Origin: Pelosinus propionicus DSM 13327
GTDB taxonomy: Bacteria > Bacillota > Negativicutes > DSM-13327
Direction: 5' to 3'
NCBI RefSeq assembly: GCF_900114615.1
Contig: NZ_FOTS01000009.1
Location: 1 to 64,000, forward strand
DNA length: 64,000 nt
Position 1 is the stretch's first letter. Every line of letters starts with the position of its first letter. A model generated the notes under the pieces. It searched no databases and had not been told where the DNA came from. It saw only the letters and a list, made by a program, of their open reading frames with translations. Below are positions 6,743 to 15,643 of this stretch, in pieces. A program made the position numbers and the translations under genes.

Positions 6743-9715
6743 CTAGACATTGGCTCTTGTTAAATATTCATAGATAGAATCTTCAACGGGCTGGTTCATA
6801 AGAAACCGCATTTTAACAACTGAAACATATTTACCTTTTCCATCTGGCATAGTTGTTTGCTCAATACTTTCAACAATTGGTGTTATCTCACCCATATAAT
6901 AAAAATCGCTACTTTCCCCATTACTTTTTTTAATAAATAACGGAATTCTTAGTCCCTGTTTATAGTTACGAATAGTACGAACTTCAGGACTATTTAATGT
7001 TCTCTTCGATTTTGTCATCCATTCAAATTCATAATTATTGATAAAACCATCATTGTATTTAGTGGTATCCGATATATTTTCATCTTTATCATACGTAACA
7101 AATATCGGACAGTTACTCTTATTACTACTAACAATATAGCCTCCAACATTTTGTGCAACAGGATTCTGATCCCAGTTTAAAATTCGAAAAACATCTTTTC
7201 TTGAATACTTTCGGTACAATATAAAGCCATTGATATATTTGTCTTGATTAAAAAACTTATCATATACGATTTCAGAGTAATATAACATATCCCTAAGAAA
7301 GCTCTTAAACGTTTCCTTTTTCAATGAATTTTTGAAATCCTGTTCACAGAATATCTCTTCCTTGTTATCAGAAATAATGTTGAGATCATGTGCTTCTCTT
7401 ACACTCATTAGTTTCTTATTTTTCTTTTCAGTCACAAACTCAAAGTTGATGTTTTTAATACAAGATTCTAGCGTCTCATTCGAAATTTCAATTCCATACG
7501 TAGCTAAAGCAACACTTTTAACTTTTTCTTTTTTAATTGATTCTGTTTGTATTAGTTCTTTAAGAATAATGACTTCTTCGATTCGTTTCGTGTTTGCAAT
7601 TTCATTAGAAAACAGTTCCAGTAGCTTCACTTCTTCTGATGATAATCGATTTTTCAAGGTAACTTCTTGGCCTGCGACAAAATTAAAATAGGATCTTGAA
7701 TACTCCGCATAAAGTTGTGGATCTCTAGAACCATGCTCTAGAAAATCTACCATCATCGGAACCTTCCCGATCTTAAATTTCAACAGCTCATAATCTTTCA
7801 CAAGATCTTGTTTAAGCTGCATATTGGCGCTATCAATCGCTTCAAAAATTCGATCTTGAGCAATCTTATCAAAATTAACAGTAGAAGCTCCTGGTATTAC
7901 ACTACTTCCACTAACCATTAATTTACGCAGCGTATCTTTATTGTAGGAAGTATTACCGTACAAGGCGACGGGAACTAAGTAGCTCTTGCTGTAATTGCCA
8001 ATAAAATCAATGATCGTTACATATTCTTTACTATCAGCTTTTCGTAAACCTCTGCCTAATTGTTGCACAAATATTATCGCTGATTGAGTAGGTCTCAGCA
8101 TGATGATCTGATTCACTTTCGGAATATCAATACCTTCGTTAAATATATCTACCGTAAAAATATAATCTAATTTATCCTCTGGACGATTACTCTCTAAGCC
8201 ATTAATTGCAGCAATTCTTTCCTCCTCACTACTGCTACCACTCAAGGAGACCGATTTATACCCTCTACTATTGAAGACCTTTGAGAGCTCATCACTTTCT
8301 TGCAGAGAGCTACAAAAAACCAGCCCTCTTACACAGCCATTATCACATCCGTAAAATTCTGCTTTTTCAATAATGTTATTAACACGTTGGGTTGCTGATA
8401 ATAAATTAAAAGCTGCATTTTCGTCTAGTACTTTTCCGTCTACGGTAATATCAGTTACACCAAAATAATGAAACATACAAAGCATTTGTTCTTCCAAAGC
8501 TCTATGTAGACGTATTTCGTATGCAATATTATAATCAAACTCCTTGAAGATATCAAAACCATCCATTCTTTCTGGTGTAGCTGTCATCCCTAGCAAAAAC
8601 CTAGGCTGAAAATGGTTTAATATTTTCTGATACGTAGGGGCACCAGCGCGATGTGTTTCATCTATAACGATATAATCAAAATGATGCTTATCAAACTGGT
8701 TCAAGTTGTTTTCGATAGAAATGGTCTGTATTGTTGAAAATAAAAAATCGGCTTCAATCTCTTTTTTGTTTCCAGAGTACATCCCCATGCTCTTGTCTAT
8801 ACCAAAAACTTTTATATAACTTTCCATTGCTTTATTAGCAATATTTGCTCTATGAACAATAAATAAAAACTTTTTAGGATTTACTTCTTTTACATCAAAT
8901 GCCGATAAATAGGTTTTTCCCGTTCCCGTTGCCGAAATTAATAAGGCTTTATTTTTACTTTCAGATCTTAATTTTTTCAAACTCTTTAGTGCTTCAACTT
9001 GCATGGCATTCGGCTTAAGAGTATTTTTTTGCAGTACAGTAAGCTTATTTTGATTTTTCTTGAAAAAAGCCCTCTGCGCTTTATATAGTTTTTCATATTG
9101 ATCAATAAATTCCGAATTTACAATTTCAGCGTCTTCAAATTCATTATTAAACTCTTTGATCGCATCGATTATGAGCTTTCCTTTATTGGTTGATGATATT
9201 CTTAAATTCCACTCTTTATTTGTACATAGAGCACTCGCAGTTAGATTGCTACTTCCAATAATTAAATCATAACTATTTCCTTTTTTAAAAAGATACCCTT
9301 TTGCATGGAAATTCCCTGTAGTTACCATTCTTAATTCAATATTTCTAAACTTTAATAAGGTTCTTAATGCCTCTGGTTCTGTGAAATTTTGATATTGAGA
9401 AACCAATATTTTACCATTAATCTTTTTTTGCTCTAGTTCCTTTAACGAATTAATTAGTACTGTAACGCCACTCTTTGTCAAAAATGCAACTGAGAACCAA
9501 AATTCATCACAACTTTTTAAATCTTTATCTACGGTTGTTAATACTTTCTTGCCATTTATTTTGTCATTTAACACTAACTTCGGCAAATACTCTTGTTTAG
9601 AAGGGTGAAAATTATCTATAAAGCCTGTTCTTAGACTTTGAGATAATTCAGTGTATAACATATCCCTATTTTCATCATTTATAACAAATGCTGTAGCGGC
9701 TTCGTATTGTTTCAT
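6743..9715 (-). CDS. PLD-like / superfamily 2 helicase / DUF3427 protein
   Basis: 990 residues from ATG 9715 (AAGGAATGG upstream; an in-frame ATG at 9754 has no site). The N-terminal phospholipase D-like nuclease module has FHAKGYLF (H137-x-K139) and IIGSSNLT, one HKD unit, so it probably works as a dimer. The SF2 helicase core follows: GTGKT at 264-268, DETH at 352-355, GMTATPERMDG, and QQLGRGLRK as motif VI. The last 250 residues fit DUF3427. It resembles RE-helicase fusions of defence islands. Convergent with a Nudix gene. The nuclease-helicase reading is well supported; the defence role is inferred from family and context. Confidence 0.88.
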   Translation of the reverse strand: MKQYEAATAFVINDENRDMLYTELSQSLRTGFIDNFHPSKQEYLPKLVLNDKINGKKVLTTVDKDLKSCDEFWFSVAFLTKSGVTVLINSLKELEQKKINGKILVSQYQNFTEPEALRTLLKFRNIELRMVTTGNFHAKGYLFKKGNSYDLIIGSSNLTASALCTNKEWNLRISSTNKGKLIIDAIKEFNNEFEDAEIVNSEFIDQYEKLYKAQRAFFKKNQNKLTVLQKNTLKPNAMQVEALKSLKKLRSESKNKALLISATGTGKTYLSAFDVKEVNPKKFLFIVHRANIANKAMESYIKVFGIDKSMGMYSGNKKEIEADFLFSTIQTISIENNLNQFDKHHFDYIVIDETHRAGAPTYQKILNHFQPRFLLGMTATPERMDGFDIFKEFDYNIAYEIRLHRALEEQMLCMFHYFGVTDITVDGKVLDENAAFNLLSATQRVNNIIEKAEFYGCDNGCVRGLVFCSSLQESDELSKVFNSRGYKSVSLSGSSSEEERIAAINGLESNRPEDKLDYIFTVDIFNEGIDIPKVNQIIMLRPTQSAIIFVQQLGRGLRKADSKEYVTIIDFIGNYSKSYLVPVALYGNTSYNKDTLRKLMVSGSSVIPGASTVNFDKIAQDRIFEAIDSANMQLKQDLVKDYELLKFKIGKVPMMVDFLEHGSRDPQLYAEYSRSYFNFVAGQEVTLKNRLSSEEVKLLELFSNEIANTKRIEEVIILKELIQTESIKKEKVKSVALATYGIEISNETLESCIKNINFEFVTEKKNKKLMSVREAHDLNIISDNKEEIFCEQDFKNSLKKETFKSFLRDMLYYSEIVYDKFFNQDKYINGFILYRKYSRKDVFRILNWDQNPVAQNVGGYIVSSNKSNCPIFVTYDKDENISDTTKYNDGFINNYEFEWMTKSKRTLNSPEVRTIRNYKQGLRIPLFIKKSNGESSDFYYMGEITPIVESIEQTTMPDGKGKYVSVVKMRFLMNQPVEDSIYEYLTRANV

Positions 9716-9800
9716 ATATAACCATTCCTTATGCAGATTTTTTACCAGTAGCATTTAAAGATTCGTAAGTGTTATTACATCATCTATATTTATTTAATGT

Positions 9801-9854
9801 AAGAAAAGATAACCATAATCTACCTGTTACTAGATTATGGTTATCTTCTCTTAG
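9801..9854 (-). terminator. Terminator of the methyltransferase gene
   Basis: AGATAACCATAATCTA and TAGATTATGGTTATCT form a 16-bp stem with an 8-base loop, followed on the minus strand by TTTCTTAC. It lies just after the stop of the gene ending at 9872. Confidence 0.8.
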
Positions 9855-9871
9855 TTAAATGACAAATCCTG

Positions 9872-10702
9872 CTATTTTTCTAGAAAAACTGCAATAGTCG
9901 GACTATCTTTCCTATAAGGTTTGCCCGTAACGTCACTGAATACTTCCAATTTCTTAAACCCTGCTCCATGTACTTCTTTTGTCAGGGTTTCTGGAGTAAA
10001 GCAGCAATTCCATATACAATATTCTTTGATTTTGTTATCCGTAATTACAGAGGTTTGCTCTAGTGTCACATTGTCGGAATACTTGTACTGTGCATTCAAT
10101 GAAAGGTATTTTTCTGCACTCCAAAATCCTCCATTTTCATGAACTTTCCAAGTATTTAATTCTTCAAACGCATCGTACGTCACCATGGAAAATACATCCA
10201 ATAGGAGCTTTCCGCCGCTTTTTAGACTATGGTATAGTTTTTGTAGTATTAACGCCCTGTTTTCATTTGACAGAGCACCATAATCACAGTAAATAAACGT
10301 TGCTAAATCAAACACATTGTTATAATCCATTTTCAGATAATCCTGATAAATATAAGTTATGTCTAAGTCTTGTTGGTTAGCGGAGCTGTTTGCATACTCT
10401 ATTGACCGCTTAGAGAAATCAAGCCCTGTTACTCTATAACCAGCTTTGCAAAACCGTTCAGTATATAGCCCTGGACCACAGCCGATGTCTAATAATTGAG
10501 GATATTCGGAAGGTGGTGCGGTTTCTTGAATCCACTTTACAGACTGCTCAATAAAGCGCAATTTGCGGCTTGCTCCTTCGTAATCTGGATTAAGGTGGGC
10601 TGTGAGCATATGTTTTGAAATATGTTCATCATTCCAGAAATTAACCTCGCTTTGCTTATAGAGCGATGGACGCTCCAAATACATGAAAATATTGTTATAC
10701 AT
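9872..10702 (-). CDS. Class I SAM-dependent methyltransferase
   Basis: 276 residues; AAAGGGGTG sits 8 bases before ATG 10702. Motif I is LLDIGCGPGLYTERF (SAM-binding G-x-G-x-G loop), followed by VTGLDFSKRSIEYA for the acidic residue binding the ribose. The C-terminal part (ITDNKIKEYCIWNCCFTPET) continues like methyltransferase-25 family proteins. The substrate cannot be told. It is a single-gene unit with its own terminator, facing away from the island. Its fold is clear; the small-molecule target is unknown. Confidence 0.85.
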   Translation of the reverse strand: MYNNIFMYLERPSLYKQSEVNFWNDEHISKHMLTAHLNPDYEGASRKLRFIEQSVKWIQETAPPSEYPQLLDIGCGPGLYTERFCKAGYRVTGLDFSKRSIEYANSSANQQDLDITYIYQDYLKMDYNNVFDLATFIYCDYGALSNENRALILQKLYHSLKSGGKLLLDVFSMVTYDAFEELNTWKVHENGGFWSAEKYLSLNAQYKYSDNVTLEQTSVITDNKIKEYCIWNCCFTPETLTKEVHGAGFKKLEVFSDVTGKPYRKDSPTIAVFLEK

Positions 10703-10730
10703 AATAACACCCCTTTAAATTAGTAAATAA

Positions 10731-10759
10731 AAAAAAGCCGTAGATTTTACTCTACGGCT
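10731..10759 (-). terminator. Strong terminator overlapping the stop of the small gene at 10747
   Basis: AGCCGTAGA (10736-10744) and TCTACGGCT (10751-10759) form a 9-bp stem, with eight T on the minus strand. It overlaps the TAA of the 60-residue frame, showing a real minus-strand transcript ends here. Confidence 0.85.
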
Positions 10760-10929
10760 AATCTTCTTGAGGCGAAGATACGTTTAAGAGTAAAATAAAA
10801 CCAAACAGTAGGCACAAAAACAAAACCGTCAAACGGCTGCTTCTTACCTATTGAATTGATTCTATTTACTCTTTTCCAGTCACATCTACACCACCGATTC
10901 GGTGGTTTTGTGAAGCGCCGGACATACAT
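10747..10929 (-). CDS. Small basic hypothetical protein (60 residues)
   Basis: The frame starts at ATG 10929, or at the GTG just before it, behind GAAGAGGTG. The product begins MYVRRFTKPPNRWCRCDWKR and contains IGKKQPFDGFVFVPTVWFYF, with a basic, Trp/Cys-containing N-terminus and an aromatic middle. The ribosome binding site and a terminator starting within its last codons support expression. No family is recognised. The transcript also contains a small hairpin (ACCACCGATTCGGTGGT), so a structured RNA is a second possibility. Confidence 0.55.
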   Translation of the reverse strand: MYVRRFTKPPNRWCRCDWKRVNRINSIGKKQPFDGFVFVPTVWFYFTLKRIFASRRLAVE

Positions 10930-11031
10930 CACCTCTTCATTAAATTATACTTTATACCGTATTGCTTTGCTTGTCAATGGAGAGAGTATTATACAAGGTT
11001 ACCTCATTTCATTCTTTTCATTGTCATAATT

Positions 11032-11059
11032 TTGTCAAAGTTTTGTAATATAGTAATAT
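11032..11059 (+). promoter_or_regulatory. Likely sigma-A promoter of the secreted protein gene
   Basis: TTGTCA (11032-11037), a 16-base spacer and TAATAT (11054-11059) precede AAGGAG and ATG 11087. The short leader fits a simple constitutive promoter. Confidence 0.6.
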
Positions 11060-11086
11060 CAGACTGAGATTAAGGAGATGTTACAT

Positions 11087-11539
11087 ATGAAAAAGTTACC
11101 TTGCTTCGCACTACTCACCTGCTTCCTTGTCACCTTATCTGGAACCGCTTTTGCCTGGAGTGACCGTTCTGAGGGACGTCCAACACAGAGTCTCTCCAGC
11201 CTGTCCGTATGGCATGATCGAAATGACGAGTTTCATGTGAAAACAACGAACTTTCGTAAACCGCATGTATTTTCTGGCGTGATTCGTACAGATGGCCGGT
11301 TCTACGGCATTGAAGAGAAAAATCTGGAAAACGGTGATTTCGTTAAAGTAGACCGTGACCGCAACAGCATTCGCTTCCGTTTCACAGGGCGCGGGATTGA
11401 TGGATTAGATTTCAAAATCAGAGGAGGAGATACCTTAACTTTTGATATCAATAAAGACGGTCATGACATGCCAACCGATCAAATATTCATCGGTAAAAAA
11501 GGCTGGCATCCTAAAGACAATACGTTTACTTTACGATAA
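11087..11539 (+). CDS. Secreted hypothetical protein (150 residues)
   Basis: The start is ATG 11087, 9 bases after AAGGAG; an ATG at 11078 is too close to that site. The N-terminus MKKLPCFALLTCFLVTLSGT then AFA-WS is a classic Sec signal peptide with cleavage after AFA. The mature part (about 126 residues) is rich in charged residues and beta-strand patterns (FHVKTTNF, GVIRTDGRFYGIEEK, FRFTGRGIDGLDFKIRGGD). No Cys and no known domain can be named. It is a monocistronic unit with its own promoter and terminator. Likely periplasmic. Confidence 0.75.
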   Translation: MKKLPCFALLTCFLVTLSGTAFAWSDRSEGRPTQSLSSLSVWHDRNDEFHVKTTNFRKPHVFSGVIRTDGRFYGIEEKNLENGDFVKVDRDRNSIRFRFTGRGIDGLDFKIRGGDTLTFDINKDGHDMPTDQIFIGKKGWHPKDNTFTLR

Positions 11540-11555
11540 TAACGAATCCATTCCT

Positions 11556-11586
11556 AGCGGGCGTTTCATACGCTCGCTTTTTTGCT
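11556..11586 (+). terminator. Terminator of the secreted protein gene
   Basis: AGCGGGCGT and ACGCTCGCT pair (one G-T wobble) around TTCAT, followed by TTTTTTGCTTTTT. Confidence 0.85.
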
Positions 11587-11626
11587 TTTTATGAAGCACT
11601 TGAGTATAAGGCAGAAGTCGCTTACG

Positions 11627-12256
11627 CTAAATCGACTGCGAAATAGGTAAAATTTCATGAGGTTTATCAACGATATAGTTTGGCTGTTCCTTCTTCGCAT
11701 TATCAATCTGATCGTATCCCCAACTTACCCAGATCACCTTAACACCACTTTTTTTGCCCGCAATGATGTCTCTAACTTCATCTCCAACATAAATCACTTC
11801 GGACTCTTCCAGTTTGTGCGTTTTTAGAAATCTTTTAATATCTTCATTCTTGCCAAACATATTGTTGGAACAAATAACGTCATGAATCACGTCAATCTGG
11901 TTATGGTGAAGACATTCTCTTATATTCTGCTCCGAGTTGGTTGAGACAATTGCGAGGCGAAAGCCGCAGCTGTTCAATTCCTCCAGCAATTCCTTAATAC
12001 CATCAAACAAACGAAGGTCTTTTATGGAGTGCTTATATAATTTATAAATATCCAATGCTAGAAGTGGAAATTTATATAATTTAAAATCTAGAAATTTAGA
12101 TCTTTCTATAATCGATAACCCTTTTAGATATGCAATATCTTTTTGCTCTATCTTCTTGGAATGATACTTTTCTGCAAGCTGGTTATACCCTTCGATCACG
12201 ATATTTTGTGAATCTACCAAAGTACCATCAAAGTCAAATAGTACGTATCTTATCAT
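11627..12256 (-). CDS. HAD-superfamily hydrolase (phosphoglycolate phosphatase-like)
   Basis: 209 residues from ATG 12256, with AGGAGGAG about 10 bases upstream; longer in-frame starts lack this. Motif I is FDFDGTLVDS (nucleophile Asp plus acid Asp), motif II is IVSTNSEQ, and motif IV is VGDEVRDIIAGKKSG. The helical cap inserted after motif I places it with Gph/pyrophosphatase-type subfamily I HADs. Substrate not deducible. It lies between a terminator and the LysR gene; the operon relation is unclear. Confidence 0.85.
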   Translation of the reverse strand: MIRYVLFDFDGTLVDSQNIVIEGYNQLAEKYHSKKIEQKDIAYLKGLSIIERSKFLDFKLYKFPLLALDIYKLYKHSIKDLRLFDGIKELLEELNSCGFRLAIVSTNSEQNIRECLHHNQIDVIHDVICSNNMFGKNEDIKRFLKTHKLEESEVIYVGDEVRDIIAGKKSGVKVIWVSWGYDQIDNAKKEQPNYIVDKPHEILPISQSI

Positions 12257-12365
12257 AACGATACGGCTCCTCCTTTTTTCAATTGTCATCTCGTTCTTAT
12301 TCATTACTATGTCAAAACAAAAGAGAAGATACTGCGAATCATCAGGCATCATTGTTCTACCGATT

Positions 12366-13265
12366 CTATTGATCCTTTTTCTTTCCGATTTTAGCCAATA
12401 TTAATTTTTCTAGAGCTGCTAAAGGAGGTGATAACCACTTGTCACGATGAAAAAGCACCTGCGCTTGAATTGGAATGTCCTGACCATTCCAAGCAAGGCT
12501 AATGATTTCACCACGTTTTATTTCTTCTTCTACAGCAATTTTAGGCAGAAGGGATACGCCCAGCCCATTTTTTATACACTGCTTAATAGATTCGAGACTA
12601 CCAAACTGCATAATCATATTGGCCTTCACGCCTTCTTTTTCCAATAGATTCTTCAAATCCATCGGATATCCACAATATCCTTCTGGCAGAAGGAGGGTTT
12701 GCCCGGCAAGATTTTCGAGTTCCAGCACTAATCCCGTGGACAGCTCATGGTCTGGTGATGTAATAAACACCGTTTCACCATGAAATAACTCTATTTGTCG
12801 TAGCTGCTGCTGCTTGGATTCATCGTTAAGACTAAAAGCAACATCTATACTATTCTGTTGTAACCATTGCGGAAAATCAACACAGTTACCTACTTTAATA
12901 TTGATTTCCACTTTGGGATAAAGCTGCCGATACTCTTTCAATAAAGGAGGAAGCCAGAATGCACAAAGTGTTTCAGCGGCTCCGATATGTAAGGAACCTG
13001 AAATGATTGTACTATCATTGAATAAATTTTTCAGTTCTTCGGCATCCCTGACAATACGCTCAGCAAAGGGGAAAAGCTTCTTTCCTTGTTCTGTTAAAAA
13101 TACTCTTCTGCCAATTCGTTCAAATAATTTTGTACCAAGATATTCTTCTAAGCCACTAATTTGCTCTGATATTGTTGACTGAGAATAATTGAGTGTTCTG
13201 GCAGCCTCTCCAAAATTGAGCAGGCGAGCAACGGTTAAAAAGGCTTCTAAGTGCTTCACATTCAT
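12366..13265 (-). CDS. LysR-family transcriptional regulator
   Basis: 299 residues from ATG 13265 (MNVKHLEAFLTVARLLNFGE). The N-terminal winged helix-turn-helix (AARTLNYSQSTISEQISGLE) and the LysR substrate-binding domain with ITSPDHELS are evident. It is divergent from the amino-acid permease 126 bases away, the usual layout in which a LysR protein controls the neighbouring transporter. The shared intergenic region holds a perfect 16-bp palindrome. The ligand may be an amino acid exported or imported by the permease (inference). Confidence 0.9.
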   Translation of the reverse strand: MNVKHLEAFLTVARLLNFGEAARTLNYSQSTISEQISGLEEYLGTKLFERIGRRVFLTEQGKKLFPFAERIVRDAEELKNLFNDSTIISGSLHIGAAETLCAFWLPPLLKEYRQLYPKVEINIKVGNCVDFPQWLQQNSIDVAFSLNDESKQQQLRQIELFHGETVFITSPDHELSTGLVLELENLAGQTLLLPEGYCGYPMDLKNLLEKEGVKANMIMQFGSLESIKQCIKNGLGVSLLPKIAVEEEIKRGEIISLAWNGQDIPIQAQVLFHRDKWLSPPLAALEKLILAKIGKKKDQ

Positions 13266-13292
13266 ATCATCACATCCATCGGTAAAGCCGAT

Positions 13293-13308
13293 TGTTTTGA
13301 TCAAAACA
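13293..13308. promoter_or_regulatory. Perfect 16-bp palindrome, candidate LysR operator
   Basis: TGTTTTGATCAAAACA is fully self-complementary. A second dyad, CTTATCA ... TGATAAG (13314-13320 and 13336-13342), lies on its permease side. Both sit between the divergent lysR and permease starts. Operator function is inferred from position and symmetry. Confidence 0.55.
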
Positions 13309-13391
13309 GTCGACTTATCAAAAGTTATGCTCTTATGATAAGATATAACCAACTTCTGGGCAAGAAAAATTTGGTTAGGAAGGAGTACTGC

Positions 13392-14663
13392 ATGCGTCAA
13401 CAAGTCGAACTTAGAAAAAGTATTACCTGGATTCAGGGGGCGGCCATGACCATTGGCGCTGTACTGGGAGCAGGAATTCTAGTACTGCCAGCTATGACAG
13501 CCAATATCGCTGGACCAGCAGCTCTGATGAGTTGGCTGTTAATGGGACTTTTCTCACTTCCAATGGTTATTGCCATCGGTTCCATGTCATCACGCTTTCC
13601 TGATTCAGGAGGAATGGCCGCCTATGTCCGTCAAGGATTCGGTGAGCAGGCCAGCTATATTACTGGAATCCTAATGTTAACGGCTATGCCATTTGGTATG
13701 CCAGTAACAGCATTGGTGGGTGCACATTATCTTGGCAGTATTTTGGCTTGGACGTCAGCGAGTATACACTTGGCAGCAGCAGGACTTTTACTGATTGCTA
13801 TTACGCTTAATTATAGAGGTATTAACCTTTCTAGTTATACACAAGTCTTTGTCGTTTCTGCCATCCTTTTCATTCTTACATTTGCTGTTTGGTCAGCTAT
13901 CCCCCAAGTACAGATATCAGCATTCACGCCGTTTCTCCCGCATGGTTGGTTTCCTGTAGGTGAAGCAATGACTCTTTTGTTTTTTGCTTTTATGGGCTGG
14001 GAAATGATTGGAAATTTATCTGAAGAATTCAAGAACCCAGTGCGGGATATCCCTCTGAGTTTGGGAGCAGCCGTATTGTTGACCAATTTATTATACTTCG
14101 CTGTTGCTTTCGTCACTATAGGAACAGAAGTTTACCTTTCTGGAAATCCTATTACAGCAATGGTAACATTGATAGCCTATCGCTGGGGTGATATGGCGGG
14201 TACGCTGGTAGCACTATTGGGGTTTGTTGTGTGTTATTGTCCTGTTCATACTTTCATCGCTGGTTTTTCCCGTCTTGTATATGCACAAACTAGAGATGGT
14301 CATTTTCCTCCATATTGGGGCCAACTACATCGACGCTTCCAAACTCCCCACATCGCCTTGCTTGTCTTCGCGCCAATTTACTTCGTTATTCTTTTATTTA
14401 GTTATGTACTTTCTTGGAATTTAGAATCATTAATTAGTATTCCTTGCGTCAACTTTCTTGTTGTCTATATGCTTGGAATGGCAGCCGTGGCTCGCACCCT
14501 CCCCAATAGGCTTGGAAAGGTCTCAGCCTGGATCAGCGCAATTTTATCAGGTGCTATTTATATATTTGCTGGCTGGTTTTCATTTTTTCCTATCGTTGTA
14601 TCATTATTGGCCATCTGCCAACAGCGCTGGAGTAAAGCGAAACGTGCATTTTCATGCAAATGA
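13392..14663 (+). CDS. APC-family amino-acid permease/exporter (YjeH-like)
   Basis: 423 residues from ATG 13392, after AAGGAGTACTGC. The first helix segment MTIGAVLGAGILVLPAMTAN carries the G-x-G-I-L unwound helix typical of APC amino-acid transporters. About 12 hydrophobic segments follow. RFPDSGGMAAYVRQGFG is like the YjeH/amino-acid efflux branch. The divergent LysR regulator supports an export or stress-linked role. The substrate is probably a hydrophobic amino acid, by family resemblance only. Confidence 0.8.
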   Translation: MRQQVELRKSITWIQGAAMTIGAVLGAGILVLPAMTANIAGPAALMSWLLMGLFSLPMVIAIGSMSSRFPDSGGMAAYVRQGFGEQASYITGILMLTAMPFGMPVTALVGAHYLGSILAWTSASIHLAAAGLLLIAITLNYRGINLSSYTQVFVVSAILFILTFAVWSAIPQVQISAFTPFLPHGWFPVGEAMTLLFFAFMGWEMIGNLSEEFKNPVRDIPLSLGAAVLLTNLLYFAVAFVTIGTEVYLSGNPITAMVTLIAYRWGDMAGTLVALLGFVVCYCPVHTFIAGFSRLVYAQTRDGHFPPYWGQLHRRFQTPHIALLVFAPIYFVILLFSYVLSWNLESLISIPCVNFLVVYMLGMAAVARTLPNRLGKVSAWISAILSGAIYIFAGWFSFFPIVVSLLAICQQRWSKAKRAFSCK

Positions 14664-14719
14664 CCACTGCCCAAAAAAGAAACGTCCCTAACTTTCTAAA
14701 TTGCTGCCATGTAAATACA

Positions 14720-14755
14720 ACAGGTAGAAACAACAGCAACGTCGTTTCTACCTGT
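14720..14755. terminator. Bidirectional terminator
   Basis: ACAGGTAGAAAC and GTTTCTACCTGT form a 12-bp perfect stem between the permease and the convergent secreted protein gene. Confidence 0.75.
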
Positions 14756-14768
14756 TTGTCATCTTTAT

Positions 14769-15338
14769 TTATAGTCCGTCCCACTTTGCTAAATCTTTTA
14801 CTCCATAACGTTTTTCTGCCTTGTCAGATCGCGAAAAGATGTCCATAAAGTACTTCATATCATCGCTATCCCCTTTTATTTGCTCCCATTCACTTATAAT
14901 CCAAGTATCTCCCTCTCGTACTAACCCAATGTTCGACTGATACGGAGCAATATTGGTTCCTATGGTACCAGGCTTTATAATCTCCGCAGAATAGACCGCC
15001 GTCGCCTTCAGTTTTTCTCCATCATAAGTGACATTTTCCAATCCTTGCAGTGTATAGCTTTTCAGTGAAACAAAATTTGCACGTAATTGTTCATCAGATA
15101 GATACCGCAAACCTGGGTTCATGCTTTTTATGGTTTTCACGTCTTTATTCGTTATTGCGGTAAAGAAAGGCACCAGCGCCCGTATCATTTCTCTTTCCTC
15201 TGCTGGTATCGTTGCCCCATCTTTCGCAAGGATCGGCTGCGAGGTAATTTGGTATGGGGCTTGTTGACCTGATACGAAGTTGATTGAAAAAAAGGTCACC
15301 ATTAAAAAAGTAATCCATAATAAGCGTTTTTTTATCAT
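14769..15338 (-). CDS. Exported protein with NTF2-like pattern
   Basis: 189 residues; AAGGAG stands 8 bases before ATG 15338. The N-terminus MIKKRLLWITFLMVTFFSIN is a Sec signal peptide with likely cleavage near VSGQ. The mature part has ALVPFFTAITNKDVKTIKSM and a final GDTWIISEWEQIKGD, a layout like SnoaL/NTF2-like periplasmic proteins of about 120 residues. No catalytic residues are recognised. It is a single gene convergent with the permease. The NTF2 assignment is tentative. Confidence 0.65.
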   Translation of the reverse strand: MIKKRLLWITFLMVTFFSINFVSGQQAPYQITSQPILAKDGATIPAEEREMIRALVPFFTAITNKDVKTIKSMNPGLRYLSDEQLRANFVSLKSYTLQGLENVTYDGEKLKATAVYSAEIIKPGTIGTNIAPYQSNIGLVREGDTWIISEWEQIKGDSDDMKYFMDIFSRSDKAEKRYGVKDLAKWDGL

Positions 15339-15643
15339 TATGACATCTCCTTCTTATTTCTTTCTGCATCCTATATATCGTTTGGGGCTGCCTGTTCAAC
15401 AATGAAAACGCAAATGACTCAATCGTGGATTTACTATCTATAATATATTTCAACTTCTTCCATTGATTCCCTTTGTTTTTTCCTATATTTCTTAGAATTG
15501 TAGAAATTTCTCACATTTCATTGGCAGCACCCACATTATAACTTGTATTTTCGCAAGATTTTTGCGGACAATAAATGTAATTGATCTGTAATTATTATGA
15601 TCTTTGTTAACGGACAGTTTATGAAATAGGAGGTTCATATCAT
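15339..15643. other. Region between divergent genes, promoters presumed
   Basis: Holds the leaders of the exported protein gene (minus) and asnB (plus). CGCAAGATTTTTGCG (15552-15565) is a small dyad. No riboswitch was recognised and no clear -35/-10 pair can be fixed. Confidence 0.45.

Noticed and set aside
10747-10929. Minus-strand transcript as a known structured RNA such as 6S RNA or a riboswitch
   Set aside because: The features fit a small coding gene with a terminator, and no known RNA family pattern was recognised.
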